64,000 nt of DNA, taken from NCBI GenBank assembly GCA_963920575.1, contig OY986973.1, positions 16,602,062 through 16,666,061 of the forward strand, given 5' to 3'. The notes beneath the pieces are model-generated. The model was given only the letters and a program-made list of their open reading frames with translations, was not told the DNA's origin and searched no databases. This document shows positions 1 through 12,500 of this stretch, piece after piece. Made by a program: the position numbers and the translations under genes. The first letter of the stretch is position 1. Each line of letters begins with the position of its first letter. This DNA is from Narthecium ossifragum (Eukaryota; Streptophyta; Magnoliopsida; Dioscoreales; Nartheciaceae).

Positions 1-329
1 AGAAAGAGAGAAAGAGAGAGAAAGGAAAGGGGTTTAAATAGAAAGCTGGAATCGATCACAGCCGTCTGATTCGATCTCTCCCGATCGAGCTCCGATCTTT
101 CGATCGGAAGCGCCCTTAAGGTTCTAATCAATCACATACATCAATCAAAGACCGTGTGTGTAACGCTGGTGTGAAACTGACCACCATGGAACATATTTAC
201 CAAAATCCCACTGGGGTCAAAAACAACGATGCGATCAACCGATCGCATCCCAAGGCCAACCGGGCCAAACTACAAACAAGACCCTCGACCTAACGCGGTC
301 GGACCGGGTTGGAGGTACGGGTCCTCACA
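1..329 (-). mobile_element. Partial LTR (Tekay/Del-like) at the window edge
   Basis: The segment ends in a typical LTR terminus, gtcctcaca, at 321-329. On the minus strand it has a TATA-like CTATTTAAACCCC near 30-45. Its layout (terminal block, a tgtgaaac block, TATA) matches in reverse the LTR at 58513-61072, so both probably belong to one family. From 330 the sequence switches abruptly to the left LTR of the neighbouring gypsy element. This piece is therefore likely the right end of a later insertion whose body lies outside the window. Family assignment is by resemblance only. Confidence 0.6.
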
Positions 330-772
330 CCCTACCTAGCCTAGAGCAGCTTCAATCCCAGCTGCAAGGCCTTGGATCGTCCAAAATCTCTTCAAAATCC
401 GGCAGCTCTGAGCTTAAGAACGCGGATTTCAAGGAAGAGGGTTACGTCCGTTTTATAGACAAACGAACCGACCTATGAATGATCGATCGATCCTTCATGA
501 CGATCACGGCTTGACTTTCTGGCATTAAAAGATCGATCTTCTAGCAAGGAAAGATCGATCCTTTAGGTGCAGAAAGCTAGACTTGGACTAAAACTCAAGC
601 CCAAGCCTGGATCTTTCCATCCCGGGTCCACCTAACCTTTCTAATTAAACACTAACACAAACATGGTCACTGTGTGCACACGCGGGTGTGAAACAAACCA
701 ACAAGGCGTAATTTACCAAATTACCCTTGCGGTCTACAACAAGCCACCGGGGTAGAGGGGCAGGTCCTCGCA
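330..772 (-). repeat. 3' LTR (right part only) of the gypsy element
   Basis: Bases 330-772 are collinear with 7584-8034: the same ccctacctagcc start block, the same aaagatcgatc palindromes, the same gtgtgcacacgcgggtgtgaaac block, and an end of ctcgca against ctcaca. The remaining 5' part of this LTR is missing because another LTR ends at 329. The two LTR copies differ at many positions, so the element is not a very recent insertion. Confidence 0.85.
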
Positions 773-846
773 TCCTATTACCCTTAAAGAAAATCTCGTC
801 CCGAGATTCGATAAAGGTAGGGCTCGGAAACAATAAAACAGCTATA

Positions 847-2369
847 CTAGAAGATAGGACAAAAGATTGCTCGAGAAGAAAACAACTGCGAAAACTCCTG
901 CTGCATGCGCGCTTCGCGCTCCCAGGTTATCTCCTCGTTGCCTCTGTGCCTCCACAGTACCTTGACCAAGGGAATCGCCTTGCCCCGCATGACCTTATCC
1001 CTCCGGTCAAGTACTCGAACCGGCTGCTCAACGAAGCTCGCGTCTACCTCAAGCTCAATGTCATCTACCCTGATGACATGAGACGGGTCTGGGTGATACT
1101 TCCTAAGCATCGACACGTGGAAAGTCGGGTGCACAGCTGGCATGTGTTGAGGAAGATTCAGGCGGTAAGCTACCTCGTCGATCCTCTCTAGGATCTCAAA
1201 CGACCCGACGAACCTCGGCGCCAACTTGCCACCTCTGCCAAACCTGACGGACCCTCTGCACGGCGACGCTAGCAAGAACACTTGGTCGCCGACTGCAAAC
1301 TCTAACGGTCATCACCTCTGATCTGCATAACTCTTCTATGGGCTCTAAGCCGTCAGAAGTCTCTGCCTGATATGCACTAGTCTCTCTGACGACTGCCTGA
1401 CGAGGTCTGGACCGGTGAGTGAAGCCTCTCCAACCTATGTCCAGCACACTGGGGAACGACACGGCCTACCGTACAATGCCTCGAAAGGTACTACTCCAAG
1501 ACTGGACTGGTAGTTGTTGTTGTAGGTGAACTCCACCAAGGGAACGTGCTCCTCCCATCTGCCTCCGGCGTCGAGGACACATGGTCTCAGCATGTCCTCC
1601 AAGATCAGGATCGTCCGCTCTGACTGCCCGTCTATCTATGGATGAAATGTCATACTGAAGGCCAGGAGTGTGCCAACTGCCTCCTGAAAGCCTCATCAGA
1701 ACCTACTGGTGAACCTGGGGTCACGGTCTGACACGATAGAAACTAAAACTTCGTATAGTCTGACCACCTCTCTGACGTACAAGCTGCCCAACCTGTCCGT
1801 CGAGTCTGTCGGCCGCATAGGCAGGAAGTGCGCCGATTTGGTCAATCGATCAACGATGACCCAAATCGTGTCACCCCCCTTGGAGATTTTGGTAGCCTGG
1901 TCACGAAGTCCATCGTGATGTGCTCCCACTTTCACTCAGCTAGTGGAAGTAGCTGAAGTAACCCCGGAGTCCGCTGGTGCTCTGCCTTGACCTTCTAATA
2001 GGTAAGGCAGCGCGATACGAACTCCGTTACTGCCCTCTTCATCCTGCACCACCAAAACTGCTGCCGCAAGTCCTGGTACATCTTGGTGCCCCCGAGATGA
2101 ACTGCAAAACGAGAGTGGTGAAACTGTCATTGGATGTCGTCTCATAGAACTGGATCTGCTAGAACCGCTACTCTTCCTCTGAACCATAGCCCTCCGTCTG
2201 ACGAGATTGTCCAGTCCCCGTCTGCGCCCTCCGTGCCCGCCGATGTGCGTAACTCCTCGAGCTCTGTTTCACTGCGCTGCACCTCTAACACTCTGGCTAG
2301 GACTGCTGTCATACTCTGCACTGCGTAGAGGAAGTTGTTGGGTCCATGATCGTCAAACTTGAACCCCAA
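847..2369 (-). pseudogene. Broken integrase and chromodomain-like region of gypsy pol
   Basis: Downstream of RNase H the reading frame is split into at least five overlapping pieces on the minus strand, which indicates several frameshifts and stops. Recognisable pieces include an integrase core stretch with VIVDRLTKSAHFLP near 1.85 kb and a C-terminal piece at 847-1281 containing HVSMLRKYHPDPSHVI. That piece continues into IPLVKVLWRHR and EITWERE, which resembles the chromodomain end of Tekay/Del elements. In life this protein inserts the cDNA copy into chromatin; here it cannot be made whole. Confidence 0.85.
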
Positions 2370-4223
2370 CTAGCCCGCTGTCTCTAGAGCTTGCCACTGC
2401 CGTGCTGACAACCCTGCAACTACTGCTCTGGTGTCTCTCACCTGTCTGCTCAGCGTGTCTGCTACGACGTTTGCCTTACCAGGATGGTAATGCAACTCAA
2501 AGTCGTAGTCCTCCAGTAGCTCCATCCAGCGTCGCTGCCTCAGGTTGAGGTCACGTTGGGTGAAAACGTGCCTCAAACTCTTATGGTCCGAGAAGATAAA
2601 GAACTTCTCACCATAGAGGTAATGACGCCAGGTCTTCAGGGCGAAGACCACCGCTGCTAGCTCCAAGTCGTGAGTCGGGTAGTTCCTCTCATGGTTCTTC
2701 AGCTGACGAGAACCATAGGAAACTACGTGCCCCTCCTGCATGAGGACACACCCCAAACCCTCACCGTTGGCATCGCAGTAGACACTGTAACCAATACCTC
2801 GCTCGGGGACGGTCAGCACCGGCGCACTGGTCAACCTCGTCCTCAGCTCCACGAAGGCTTGCTCACAAGCATCATCCCACATGAACGGGACGGCCTTTTG
2901 TGCCAGTCTGGTCAATGGTCCGGCAACTCTTGAGAAGTCCTGTATAAACCGCCTGTTGTAACCCATCAGGCCCAAGAAACTGCGGACCTCGAACACTGTC
3001 CTCGGTCTCTGCCACTGTACCACTGCCTCGACCTTGGCCGGGTCAACTGAGATCCCTTCTGCCGACACCACGTGTCCAAGGAATCCCACCTGTGCAAGCC
3101 AAAACTCGCACTTGGAAGCCTTCGCATATAGCCGATGCTCCTGAAGTAGCTGCAACACTGCCGCCAAGTGTCGCTCGTGCTCCGGCTCTGACCGAGAGTA
3201 GATCAGAATGTCATCGACGAACACCACCACGAACTCGTCTAGGAAAGGCTGGAAGATCCTCTGCATGAGATCCATGAATGATGATGGTGCGTTCGTCAGC
3301 CCAAACGATATTACCACGAACTCGTACAGGCCATACCGAGTCCGAAAAGCCGTCTTCGGGATGTAGCAATCCCGAACCCTCAACTGGTGGTAGCCGGTAC
3401 GAAGGTCGATCTTCAAGAACGCTGAAGATCCTCGCAGATGGTCAAACAAGTCGTCGATCCGCGCCATCGGATACATGTTCTTCATCGTCACCCTGTTGAG
3501 CCGCCTGTAGTCTATGCAAAGTCGAAGGGTACCATCCTTCTTCTTTGCGAACAACACTGGCGCCCCCCAGGGAGACATGCTGGGACAGATGAAGCCTCTG
3601 CTGGTCAGCTCGTCTAACTGGGTCCTCAACTCACTCTGCTTTGCTGGTGCCATCCTGAAAGCTGGCAGAGAGATCGATGCAGTACCTGGTACTAGGTCGA
3701 TTTTGAAATCGACCTCTCTGGGAGGTGGAAGCCCCGACAACATCTCCGGAAACACGTCGGTGAAGTCGCACACGATCCTGGGGAAACTACTCTGCTGTAC
3801 TCCCTCAGAACCGAACAGGAATAGGCTAGCCAACAAGGCTGAGAGCTCGCTGCCACGCCTTCCCACACTACAAGCAACGGAATCGACTGAGAACCGATCC
3901 CCCAACAATACAAACTGTGTCCCGTCGGGTGTCCAAGTGACCACCCTCCGGCGACCACAGTAGATAATAGCTTGGTATGCTGCTAACCAGTCTATACCGA
4001 GTATCACATCGAAGCCCGTCATGTCTAGCACCCACAGGTCTAGACAGACACGAAGGCCTCCAACCTCCAAGGAACAAGATCGGCAAACCCGGTCTACCCT
4101 GACTGCCCCGCCGATCGGTGAGTCTACTGACTGTGCCACCTCTAGCCAACTCGTCTCTAATCCTAGCGATGCCACACACATGCTAGTAACATAGGAATGA
4201 GACGCCCCAGAGTCTATCAACAC
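2370..4223 (-). CDS. Gypsy pol fragment: aspartic protease, reverse transcriptase, RNase H
   Basis: This is a 617-codon open stretch. The retropepsin motif [11 protein letters not shown] lies at its start, so the true polyprotein begins upstream in gag. The reverse transcriptase domain has [11 protein letters not shown], the [10 protein letters not shown] block and the catalytic FVDDILIYS (usually YVDD) in the middle third. The RNase H-like region follows with [13 protein letters not shown] and [12 protein letters not shown], then the linker typical of Ty3/gypsy elements. The frame stops at 2370, just before integrase. The stretch is well preserved compared with gag and integrase, but the element as a whole is dead. 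Confidence 0.93.
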   Translation of the reverse strand: MLIDSGASHSYVTSMCVASLGLETSWLEVAQSVDSPIGGAVRVDRVCRSCSLEVGGLRVCLDLWVLDMTGFDVILGIDWLAAYQAIIYCGRRRVVTWTPDGTQFVLLGDRFSVDSVACSVGRRGSELSALLASLFLFGSEGVQQSSFPRIVCDFTDVFPEMLSGLPPPREVDFKIDLVPGTASISLPAFRMAPAKQSELRTQLDELTSRGFICPSMSPWGAPVLFAKKKDGTLRLCIDYRRLNRVTMKNMYPMARIDDLFDHLRGSSAFLKIDLRTGYHQLRVRDCYIPKTAFRTRYGLYEFVVISFGLTNAPSSFMDLMQRIFQPFLDEFVVVFVDDILIYSRSEPEHERHLAAVLQLLQEHRLYAKASKCEFWLAQVGFLGHVVSAEGISVDPAKVEAVVQWQRPRTVFEVRSFLGLMGYNRRFIQDFSRVAGPLTRLAQKAVPFMWDDACEQAFVELRTRLTSAPVLTVPERGIGYSVYCDANGEGLGCVLMQEGHVVSYGSRQLKNHERNYPTHDLELAAVVFALKTWRHYLYGEKFFIFSDHKSLRHVFTQRDLNLRQRRWMELLEDYDFELHYHPGKANVVADTLSRQVRDTRAVVAGLSARQWQALETAG

Positions 4224-4509
4224 ATCTACTAAAGAACTAGAAAGCTAAAAGATACCTCTGAGCACGGATGGCTCTGCCGCTGTCTTCTGGTACTGCTGGT
4301 ACTGCTGTGGCGGCTGGTAAAGCTGCACAGAGTCCAGCTGCTCACGCTCCGGGAGAGCAAACACACGCCCCCCGCTGCCCGCCTCTACCTCTGGAGCGGC
4401 TCGGTCCAGCCCCTAACTCGCGCCCACCACTGCTCCCTTGCCAGGCATCGGACCCTCCGCCTCTACTGCCCTGTGGTATAGCGCCCCGCGCTCCTCGCAG
4501 GGGACAATC

Positions 4510-5391
4510 CCTACAGAAGTTTCCCAGCTGCCCGCACTGGAAACACGTGACTAACGCGCCACCAGGTTGCTGACCCTGGCCTCCCCCTGACGGAGCCTAC
4601 CCAAACGGCCCGGTCGTCAGGAGAAACTGGCCTGCAGGACTCGGCAACTGCAGCTGTAACTGCTGTGGGCACTGCGACTGCTGCTGAAAAGGTCACTGAC
4701 GTCGCTGATGGCCTCTGCCGAATCCCCCTCTGAACTGGGGTCTCTGCGGTATACTGGTAGAGACTGCCGGTGGAACTGCCCGGCGTCTCTCGTCCTGCAA
4801 CTGCGCCTCCACTACCAAGGCGCAGTTCAGAACTGCTGCGTGCGTCTGGAAATGGTGGGAACACGTCTGCAATCTGATGTCCGATCGAAGCCCCCACTCG
4901 AACTGTCGTGCCCTTGTCGTTGGATCTGCTGCTACTGTCCCTATAAAATGGACAAGGTGTGTAAACCGGGTGACATACTGCTGCACAAAGCGAGTACCCT
5001 ACCGAAGGGACTGGTACTCGCGGGACAGAGCGTCACGCGTACTCTCCAGGAAGTACGCGTCCAAGAACAACGCTCTGAACTCCTCCCACATCGGCTCCTC
5101 TCCGCCACTGGTGTGATGGGCGGTGCACCACCAGTCAAGAGCATCTCCATCGAACTGGAATGCCAAGAGGGTAACCCGGATCCGGTCATCCCCAACGAAG
5201 AGAGCGTCGAGAACGTGAGTAACTCCTCGGAGCCAGCCGTCTGTTGTGGTCGGATCTCCAGTCTCACCGTTGAACCTAGGCGGGTTCAGCCGCTGAAAAT
5301 CCATCATGACCGCCGCCGCGGCCCGCCCGTAAACCGGAGCGAGAACCCCCTCCTTGGCGAGAAGGGTCTCCTCCCGTGCGACCGAAATCAT
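4510..5391 (-). pseudogene. Degenerate gag of the gypsy element
   Basis: A probable start at 5391 opens a retrotransposon gag domain with FQRLNPPRFNGE and DALDWW, in the open frame that extends down to 4999. The sequence continues after a break in the piece 4693-4986 (MQQYVTRFTHL onward). Near 4520-4560 the minus strand encodes CFQCGQLGNFCRDC, a CX2CX4HX4C zinc knuckle in which the histidine has become asparagine. Gag forms the capsid-like particle and the knuckle binds RNA. At least one frameshift and the knuckle substitution make it non-functional. Confidence 0.85.
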
Positions 5392-5707
5392 CGCTGGTGA
5401 TGGCCCAGTCCGTCGAGCTCGTACCGCCCTAGCGAGAACCTCCCTACTCGATCCGGGGGGCCGACTGGGTCGTGCCCCGCCCGATCGATAACTGAAGGCC
5501 GGTCTCGAACTCCCGACATCTGCGCAATCACCAATGACAAACCAGCGTTCACTCGTCAGAAGCCGCAAAACAAAGTAGCACAAACATAAAGCGGAAAAGC
5601 ATAACACATCAAAAGGAGCATGCACGGATGTTCTAGACATAGAACTAACCCATTCCACGCTCAAACTCAACCGAATCCTGATCCTAACCCTGAGATCTAC
5701 AACCTAT

Positions 5708-5719
5708 GCTCTGATACCA
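5708..5719 (-). other. Primer-binding site, initiator-Met tRNA type
   Basis: The minus strand reads TGGTATCAGAGC, the standard complement of the 3' end of plant initiator methionine tRNA used by many gypsy elements to prime reverse transcription. The match extends to about 5701. It lies 6 bases inside the LTR end at 5726, fixing the 5' end and orientation of the element. Confidence 0.92.
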
Positions 5720-5725
5720 AGCTAT

Positions 5726-8034
5726 TGCGCCCCGACCCGCGAAAGCCCAACCGGGCCGGGCGACGCGAACCGGAACCTAACGAAACGTGAAAAATTTGGC
5801 GAGCGTTCCCTCTAACCTATTGGTCTCCCTAGCAGTTCATCAAAACACCCTCAAATTTAAAACAACAATTTAAGTAACCTCGAACCCAAGATTTCAATTC
5901 CAAAAGAGTTTAATATACAAATCCTCGGAGAGGGGAAAATCCAAATACAACATATAACACTCCCGTAGGAGACTAACTAACAAAGGATTTAAAGCTGTAA
6001 AGATCGGCACCTCTCAAACTCCGCCTGGCGCCGTCGCACAGCCGACCAACTGCCCGGTAGGGGTCATGGAAGAGGAGCTAGCGCATGCACCTGTAAAACG
6101 CAGCCCGGGTATGAGTGAGCAACTAAGCTCAGCAAGGAAACTGCACTACGACACACAGAAGGAAGAGGGAAACGCAACAGTGTCGCCCCCAAATAAGACC
6201 TGGATGTATACAGGGGTCCCATAACCCCACCGCTTGTCCCTGAGGCCCACGATCATGGTCTTCTAGAATAACTGGTCACATGATGGGTCGCACTCAGTAA
6301 GCAGGAACTAACACTGCTGACTCACAAGCAGAGAAAACGGCACTGCAGGCGGGAAAAGGCACCGCTGAGTAGGCAACTCCTCTACTCAAGAGTCAACACA
6401 GTGGGACACCGGTTACAACTCAGCATCCGACTCAAGGCCGACATGACCTCTACAATCACCAAGCAATAGGTGTACCAGTCATCTAGGCCTATCATTGAAT
6501 TTGACTGTACACCATAATTCAAACCGGGTCCAAACTACCTAAGCCCGGTCCTAGAGCTAAAATCCGAGCTTCCAGTCTCGGGATGGCGACCCACAGATCG
6601 CCCATGCCCTAACCATGCAACTAATGCACAATAGAGATGCATGAGATGAACAAACGCATATAAACAGTTAAAGCATGCAGCAGTATGTGATGTTAGCATA
6701 ACACGGTCTGGGCTCAGCACACTGCCGGCCCGGGGTGGTGAACAGATATTTAAGGTCTGGAACTGCTGCAGTGGTACACCACCAACTGCCAGCCAGTTCA
6801 CTAGCAACCTGCATCGGGAAACAACCCCGCAAACAACAGAGACAAACCACGCAGGTAAAATACCTCGGCGTACGCTGACATGCAAGGCTATGAAAAACGA
6901 TAGGGCCACTCGCCCGCTTATTCTAAACATCCCAGAAGTCATCACTCTCCTGGTTCACCACTGTCCCTAATATGGAGCTAGCATGCTCAAGAGTATGTAC
7001 AAGATATAAAGCAGTAAGGAAAACTGTACATATAAAGCCTCGCGGGCAAAACCAATGAAAACTCCTCTCTGCTACCAAAGGATCGATCTTTCCCTAAGGA
7101 AAGATCGATCTTCCAAGTAACAGAAAGCCTCCCATTCTTGTCGAGCCAAAGAAGATCGATCCTTCCTCCCAAGAAGATCGATCATCCTCACGACAGAGGG
7201 CACCCTCTTGCTGCGCTAAGGAAGATCGATCCTTCCTCCCAGGAAGATCAATCCTCCTCGCGACAAGGGGGATCCCATGCTACCCAAGGCACAAAGATCG
7301 ATCATCCTCACCAGATGATTGATCATGCTCGGGTTCAGCATGACCAACAATGAATGATCGATAAAGATCGATCTTGTTGGGTTCTCCGGTGAACCTCCAG
7401 CGCGAAATGCCGTCGGAAAAATCCACAAAATCCCACAAAACCTTGGGATCTGGTAGTACGAAGGACCACGAGTCCAAAACCGGTGGAAATAGTACAAACT
7501 AACAAGTATTTAGTGAGATCTAAGCAAAAGAAGACACAATCAACTCAACACTCACAAAGCCGGAAAACAAACGTAGGTAGGATCCCTACCTAGCCTAGAG
7601 CAACTTCAATCCTAGCTGCAAGGCCTTCGATCGTCCAAAATCTCTTCAAAATCTGGCAGCTCTGAGCTCAAGAACGCGGATTTCAAAAGGGATTCAAGGA
7701 AGAGGGTTACGACCGTTTTATAGACAAACGAACCGACCCCAGGAAAGATCGATCCTTCATGACGATCGCGCATTGACTTTCTGACATTAAAAGATCGATC
7801 TTCTAGCAAGGAAAGATCGATCCTTTAGGTGCAGAAAGCTAGACATGGGCTAAAACTCAAGCCCAAGCCCGGATCTTTCGATCCCGGGTCAACCTAACCT
7901 TTCTAATCAAACACTAACGCAAACATGGTCAGTGTGTGCACACGCGGGTGTGAAACAAACCAACAAGCCGCAATTTTCCAAATTACCCTTGCGGTCTACA
8001 ATGAGCCACAAGGGTAGAGGGGCAAGTCCTCACA
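5726..8034 (-). repeat. 5' LTR of the gypsy element, 2309 bp
   Basis: The LTR begins TGCGCCCCGACCC next to the primer site and ends ctcaca at 8034, giving TG...CA ends. The outer 450 bp match the left LTR at 330-772. No coding content is recognised. A tandem block with GATCGATC palindromes occupies 7079-7370. The five bases after 8034 (taatt) would be the target duplication, but the partner lies beyond the left window edge. Confidence 0.88.
7079..7370. repeat. Tandem units with GATCGATC palindromes inside the LTR
   Basis: Two units of about 70 bp (7148-7219 and 7220-7290) share gaagatcgatccttcctccc followed by a second gatcgatc or gatcaatc core. Further cores occur at 7081-7110, 7293 and 7353-7372. 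The arms around each core are A/G-rich on the left and C/T-rich on the right, so each can form a short hairpin. Related cores occur at 483-560 and 7744-7830. Confidence 0.8.
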
Positions 8035-9050
8035 TAATTCCTCACAACTCTCTCTCTCTTCCAAGGTACAAAGATTACTCAAAAAACAAGGAACCCAAAC
8101 CCTAGCCAATGCCTAGATGCTCCTCATCTTGGCGACCTACTCTTTATATAGAGAGTAGAGTCCATGACTTGCCCAAGCAAGTCATCTCTCTAAGTCCTAC
8201 TCAAAGTCCTAGCTTACATACATATCTAGGAAATAGATAAGCTTGACACTAAGTTTCCTAACTTAGCTGGACTTCCACTTGAGTTTGACTTGCCTAAGAT
8301 CGCCCCGATCCGCACCATGACTCAGAATTGGACTCCTTCCAATTCATTCGTGCCAATAGTAACTTTCCCCGAGCCAAACTTGGTATTTGCCACATCATCA
8401 TCTACTCAGAGTCCAACGCACGCGAGACTTCTTGATTTGCACGGCTACTTTTGCCTCCAAGGCCAAACCGCACTGTTTGGCACGCCGACTCCTAGTGAAA
8501 CTCGGAGTCCCGCGTCAAGTGGGTTTTCTTCCGTGCCAAAACGGTCTTCCCCGTGTCATCCGCTCTGGAGTTTCCAGTCCAATTGGAACTAGGAGATTTG
8601 CTCGAGTGGTTTGTTACCAACCATCTTCCTTGTCAGTCTAGGCAAGTCGAGTCCTAGTTTGATCGGACTCGACCGCCCAGCACGAAAGCACACTCGTTCT
8701 TTGCGTTGTGTTCGCGCGCTGCTCACGCACTCGCCTAGCATGCAATGCCGCGTCATTTGCTCGCTTGACTCGCGCCATCGCTCGCTTGACTCGCGCTGCA
8801 CCGCGTCATGACGCGCCAACCTTCTTCCTTGTCCTAGTCCTTCGTGCCATGTTTAGAATCTGTCGCGCCATCTTTGGGGAAGTGTTGTCTAGTCTCGTTC
8901 AAGGATGTTTGCTCATGCGGTCTTGGGGTTTCCATGCTTCCCATGACTTGATGTGATGCACCGCGTCATGGAACACCGGCTGACGCGCGCCATGACTCAG
9001 GGCTCAACGCCCTGGGGGGCGAGGGTTGAGATAGGGGTAAGGATGAAATG
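8035..9050. other. Non-genic flank, possible old LTR remnant
   Basis: No gene is recognised. On the minus strand a TATA-like CTATATAAAG at about 8142-8152 is followed by a leader-like stretch, as in LTR promoters, so this may be an old retroelement end. A 21-bp direct repeat built on cgcttgactcgcg lies near 8760-8800. The rest is GC-mixed sequence with short open frames lacking any family features. Confidence 0.3.
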
Positions 9051-9508
9051 GGATCATAAAGATTTTGAACCCGTTAACCCATCAAACATTTCGAATAAAA
9101 TATGACTGGATATCATTTGGTGGCATGAGCAATGTAGCTGGACGTGTACCCCACTGGCCCCACATGACATCGTCCACGCGTCGCTCTCTGAGGCCGCTCG
9201 GACGGTCCGCCGTCCGAACCCCACTTCGCTGGTCGCAGCTGGGCAGGAGGGAGAGAGAGAAACAGAGGAAGGATAGGTCTCAACTCTCCGACTCCCTTCG
9301 CCGCGCCGATCGATCCCCTGCGAGGAGCGTTGGAAGAGAGCTCCTCCTAAGCTCAATTGAATAATTACACGCTTTAACGGTAACGATCCGTTTCCCTCCG
9401 TTTTCAAATTTCTAGGGTTTTGATTTTTGGCTTGGAATTGGGATTCAAGCTCGTAATTTTGGTGGCTTTTCTGGTTCTAGGTCTTGGATTCTTCGGAATA
9501 ACCTAGAA

Positions 9509-12500
9509 ATGGTGTTGATTTCGGAGATTACGGGTGCTTCCCCCGTCGACGAGGAGGAAGAGGAAGCTAGTAAAGATGGGGAGAGACAGGAGGAGATGGT
9601 GGTGCAAAAGGAGAGCTTGGAGGGACCGAAGGAGCCCATGGAGATCTGTGCTGCCGAGGCTAGCGAAGCACCCAGTGAGCCCTCCTCCACGGCTGGCCCG
9701 GAGCTCTACGGTGAGTACGCCATGCGCGTCGCCTACATCATGCGGAGCTACCTCTACATGCATCAGGCGGCTGACTCTGGTTTGGCAGTGCCGCCTGCGG
9801 CGGGGGAGACGCCTCCTGCACCGCCCGGTGATGCGCAGCAGCCAGCCGATCGGTGCAAGGCTATGATGGAGGTTGTCCGGAAGGAACATGGGAAATGGGT
9901 TGTTTCAAAGATAATTTCAGAGCACAACCACACTTTGACGCCTCCCGAGGAGCGTGGTAAAGCTGAGCCGGTTGTGCTATCGATGGGCATGGAGTTTGAG
10001 TCAGCGGAGGCTGCCAAAGACTTCTACTACTCGTTCGGAGACCTGTCGGGTTTCAAGGCACGCACCGGCTCGAACCGCCGCTCTGCGGGGAGCGGGGCAC
10101 TCATTATGCAGCGGTTCTTGTGCTGGCGTGGGAACTACTTAATGTACCGCAAGGGATCGGAACCTGACAGGGGGAAGCGGAAGCGTGGGCCATACAAGAA
10201 AAGGTGTCAGAGGACCTCGAAGGAGGCAGGGAAGAGAGATACAGATGTTTTAGAAGTTATTGATGTTGAGAGTTCTGCTGAGAAGCCTGAAGTGGTTATG
10301 GATGATTGTGGGATGGTGAAGGCTCAGAGTGGTTCTTCAGTTAGAGAAGTCCGGCCGCCAGAGGTTGGTGGTGGGCAGGAAGCATCTACAGCTACAAAGA
10401 CAATGACTTGGGGGAAGGATGGCGACCATGGAAAGAGTGGAGGTCACTTATCCCAGGTGGCTGAGACCGTTCGAATGCTGAGACAGCTTGGTGTGAAAGT
10501 GTCTCGATACACACATGATGAAAGGAGGGATGTTGTTCTTAAGTATATGATGAAACGGAACAATAGGCATGTTCCACTGGATAAACCTGTGAAGGTAATG
10601 TTTTTTTGTTTCTGCTTGAAATTGCATAGTTCTTTTTGTGTAATGAGTCAAGAAGGATTCTGGGGTAAAAATTTGCATGATTGTGTTGTTGGTTGTTGGG
10701 GTTTATGAGAACATGTCATTTTTTATGCGTTGCAATGGTTGCAAGGATTCATCATTTTTGAACCATTTGTTGCAGGTTGCCTCCAGGCAACGTTTGGCGG
10801 AAAGGCGCCAACGAGGCATTGGAGGGAAGTTCCTTAGTAAGGATGAAGTCCAGGTATCCATAATCTTGGCTGTCCAAAGCTTGTCAGATTAGCTTTGAAC
10901 TTTGGTGTTCTCTGTCTAATAGAAAACTAAATGAGTGGCCTTTGTGAAGATGGATGACACATAAGCATTGTATTTTGACTGCCGTGTTTGCCTAAAAGAA
11001 GTCATACATCTTGTGAGAAATTTCTAATTGAAGCCTGACAAGAAGTAATGTACAAGTGTGAACCCAAAAATCCTATGCTTTAGTGACATCTGCACAAGGA
11101 GACATGGGTTTCATCTCTTATTTTTTTGGCCCAGTTTGCTTCTTAAATAATGCTGGTTCTTTGCACATACTCTTATTTGTGTTAAAATAATTGAAACTCA
11201 TACAATTTTTTGGACAAAATATGGGGTTGTGAAGATGTGTGTGGCAGCAGAATGGTACATCAATTCCCAATTTTAGTTGCGTCAAGTGGTTGATTACTTT
11301 TAGCAGTCCCTATCTTTTTCGTCTGCTATAAATTGGCAGCACTCCAAATATATCTTGTGTCAAATGGTCTAAGCACTAAATGGAGTGAACTTATCGAATC
11401 CGGTCTTTAATATGGTGTTTAACTCACCTGATCCTTGATTTCTTCAGTCATTGCCCCTTATAGGGACCATAAAATGGATATGTATATCATGCTTTTAAGT
11501 TGATTAAAGTTTTGAGGGGTGGTTGTGGACTTATGCTGAATATAAGACTTTGACTGATTGAGCCTGAGGAACCTTTTTGGCTATGGAAGTTCTGCTTTAA
11601 AGGTTATTGGTGACTAGGAATGTTGGTATCTCTGTACCAGTGAACATGTTTTTTTTTATATTAAATTATTTCTTTCTGAGTGTATCTCTGCATTTCATGC
11701 TGTTTTATGTCTCAGCCTCTTGGAATTTACTGATTCAATCAACTTTTCTAGACTATGAATAGCCAGTCAGAAACAACAGAAGTGGAATCAGACAACTCAA
11801 CAGCTGCAAATGCAGGATGGGAGCCAAAAATTGGGATGGTGTTCCACAGTGAAGACAAGGCATATGCGTTCTATGTTAGATATGCTGGAACTGTTGGATT
11901 TAGTGTTCGAAAAGGTTGGTTGGATAAATGTCCCAGAAATATTACTAGATCAAGGGTGTATGTATGCTCGAGAGAAGGTTTCCGCCCAAAGACTGTCACA
12001 GCCGAGGGAAAGAAATCACGGCCAGAAACGAGAACCGGCTGTGCTGCACGCATGGCTATCAGAATTACAAGTGATGGTAAATACTTTGTGAGTGAATTTG
12101 TGGCAGATCATAACCATCAGCTTGCGGCACCCTTAGATGTTCACATGTTAAGGTCACAGAGGCTATTAGCGAAGGCTCAAGCTGGCGGACCTCAGAATGC
12201 TAGTTCAATTCCTGCTAGTTACAAGAATTATCTGAGGACAAAGCGTATGAAGGACATGCAAATAGGAGATGCAGGAGCTTTGTTGGGATACTTACAGCAG
12301 ATGAAAGGTGATAACCCTTCATTTTTTTATGCCATACAAGTTGACGAAGATGACCAGTTGGCTAACATATTCTGGACTGACATAAACTCCCAGATGGATT
12401 ATGATTTCTTTGGTGAGGTAGTATGCTTTGATACTACTTACAGAGAAAATAATTATGGCAGGCCATTGGCACTATTTATTGGTGTGAATCATCATAAGCA

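Larger units (their letters stand above)
330..8034 (-). mobile_element. Ty3/gypsy LTR retrotransposon, chromovirus (Tekay/Del-like), defective
   Basis: This element is read on the minus strand. The 5' LTR is at 5726-8034, the primer site at 5708-5719, gag near 4.5-5.4 kb, protease-RT-RNase H at 2370-4223, and integrase with a chromodomain-like end at 0.85-2.4 kb. The purine-rich stretch is next to 773, and the 3' LTR runs from 330 to 772 where it is cut by another LTR. The order PR-RT-RH-IN is diagnostic of Ty3/gypsy, and the chromodomain-like C terminus points to a chromovirus. Multiple frame breaks in gag and integrase show that it is not autonomous. The sequence tcctattaccctt just inside the left LTR reads as the purine-rich primer on the minus strand. 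Confidence 0.9.

Noticed and set aside
4708..5400. 230-codon plus-strand frame
   Set aside because: Antisense shadow of the degenerate gag gene, which matches a known family on the other strand.
5708..5719. tRNA-like sequence
   Set aside because: It is only the 12-base complement of a tRNA end used as a primer site, not a tRNA gene.
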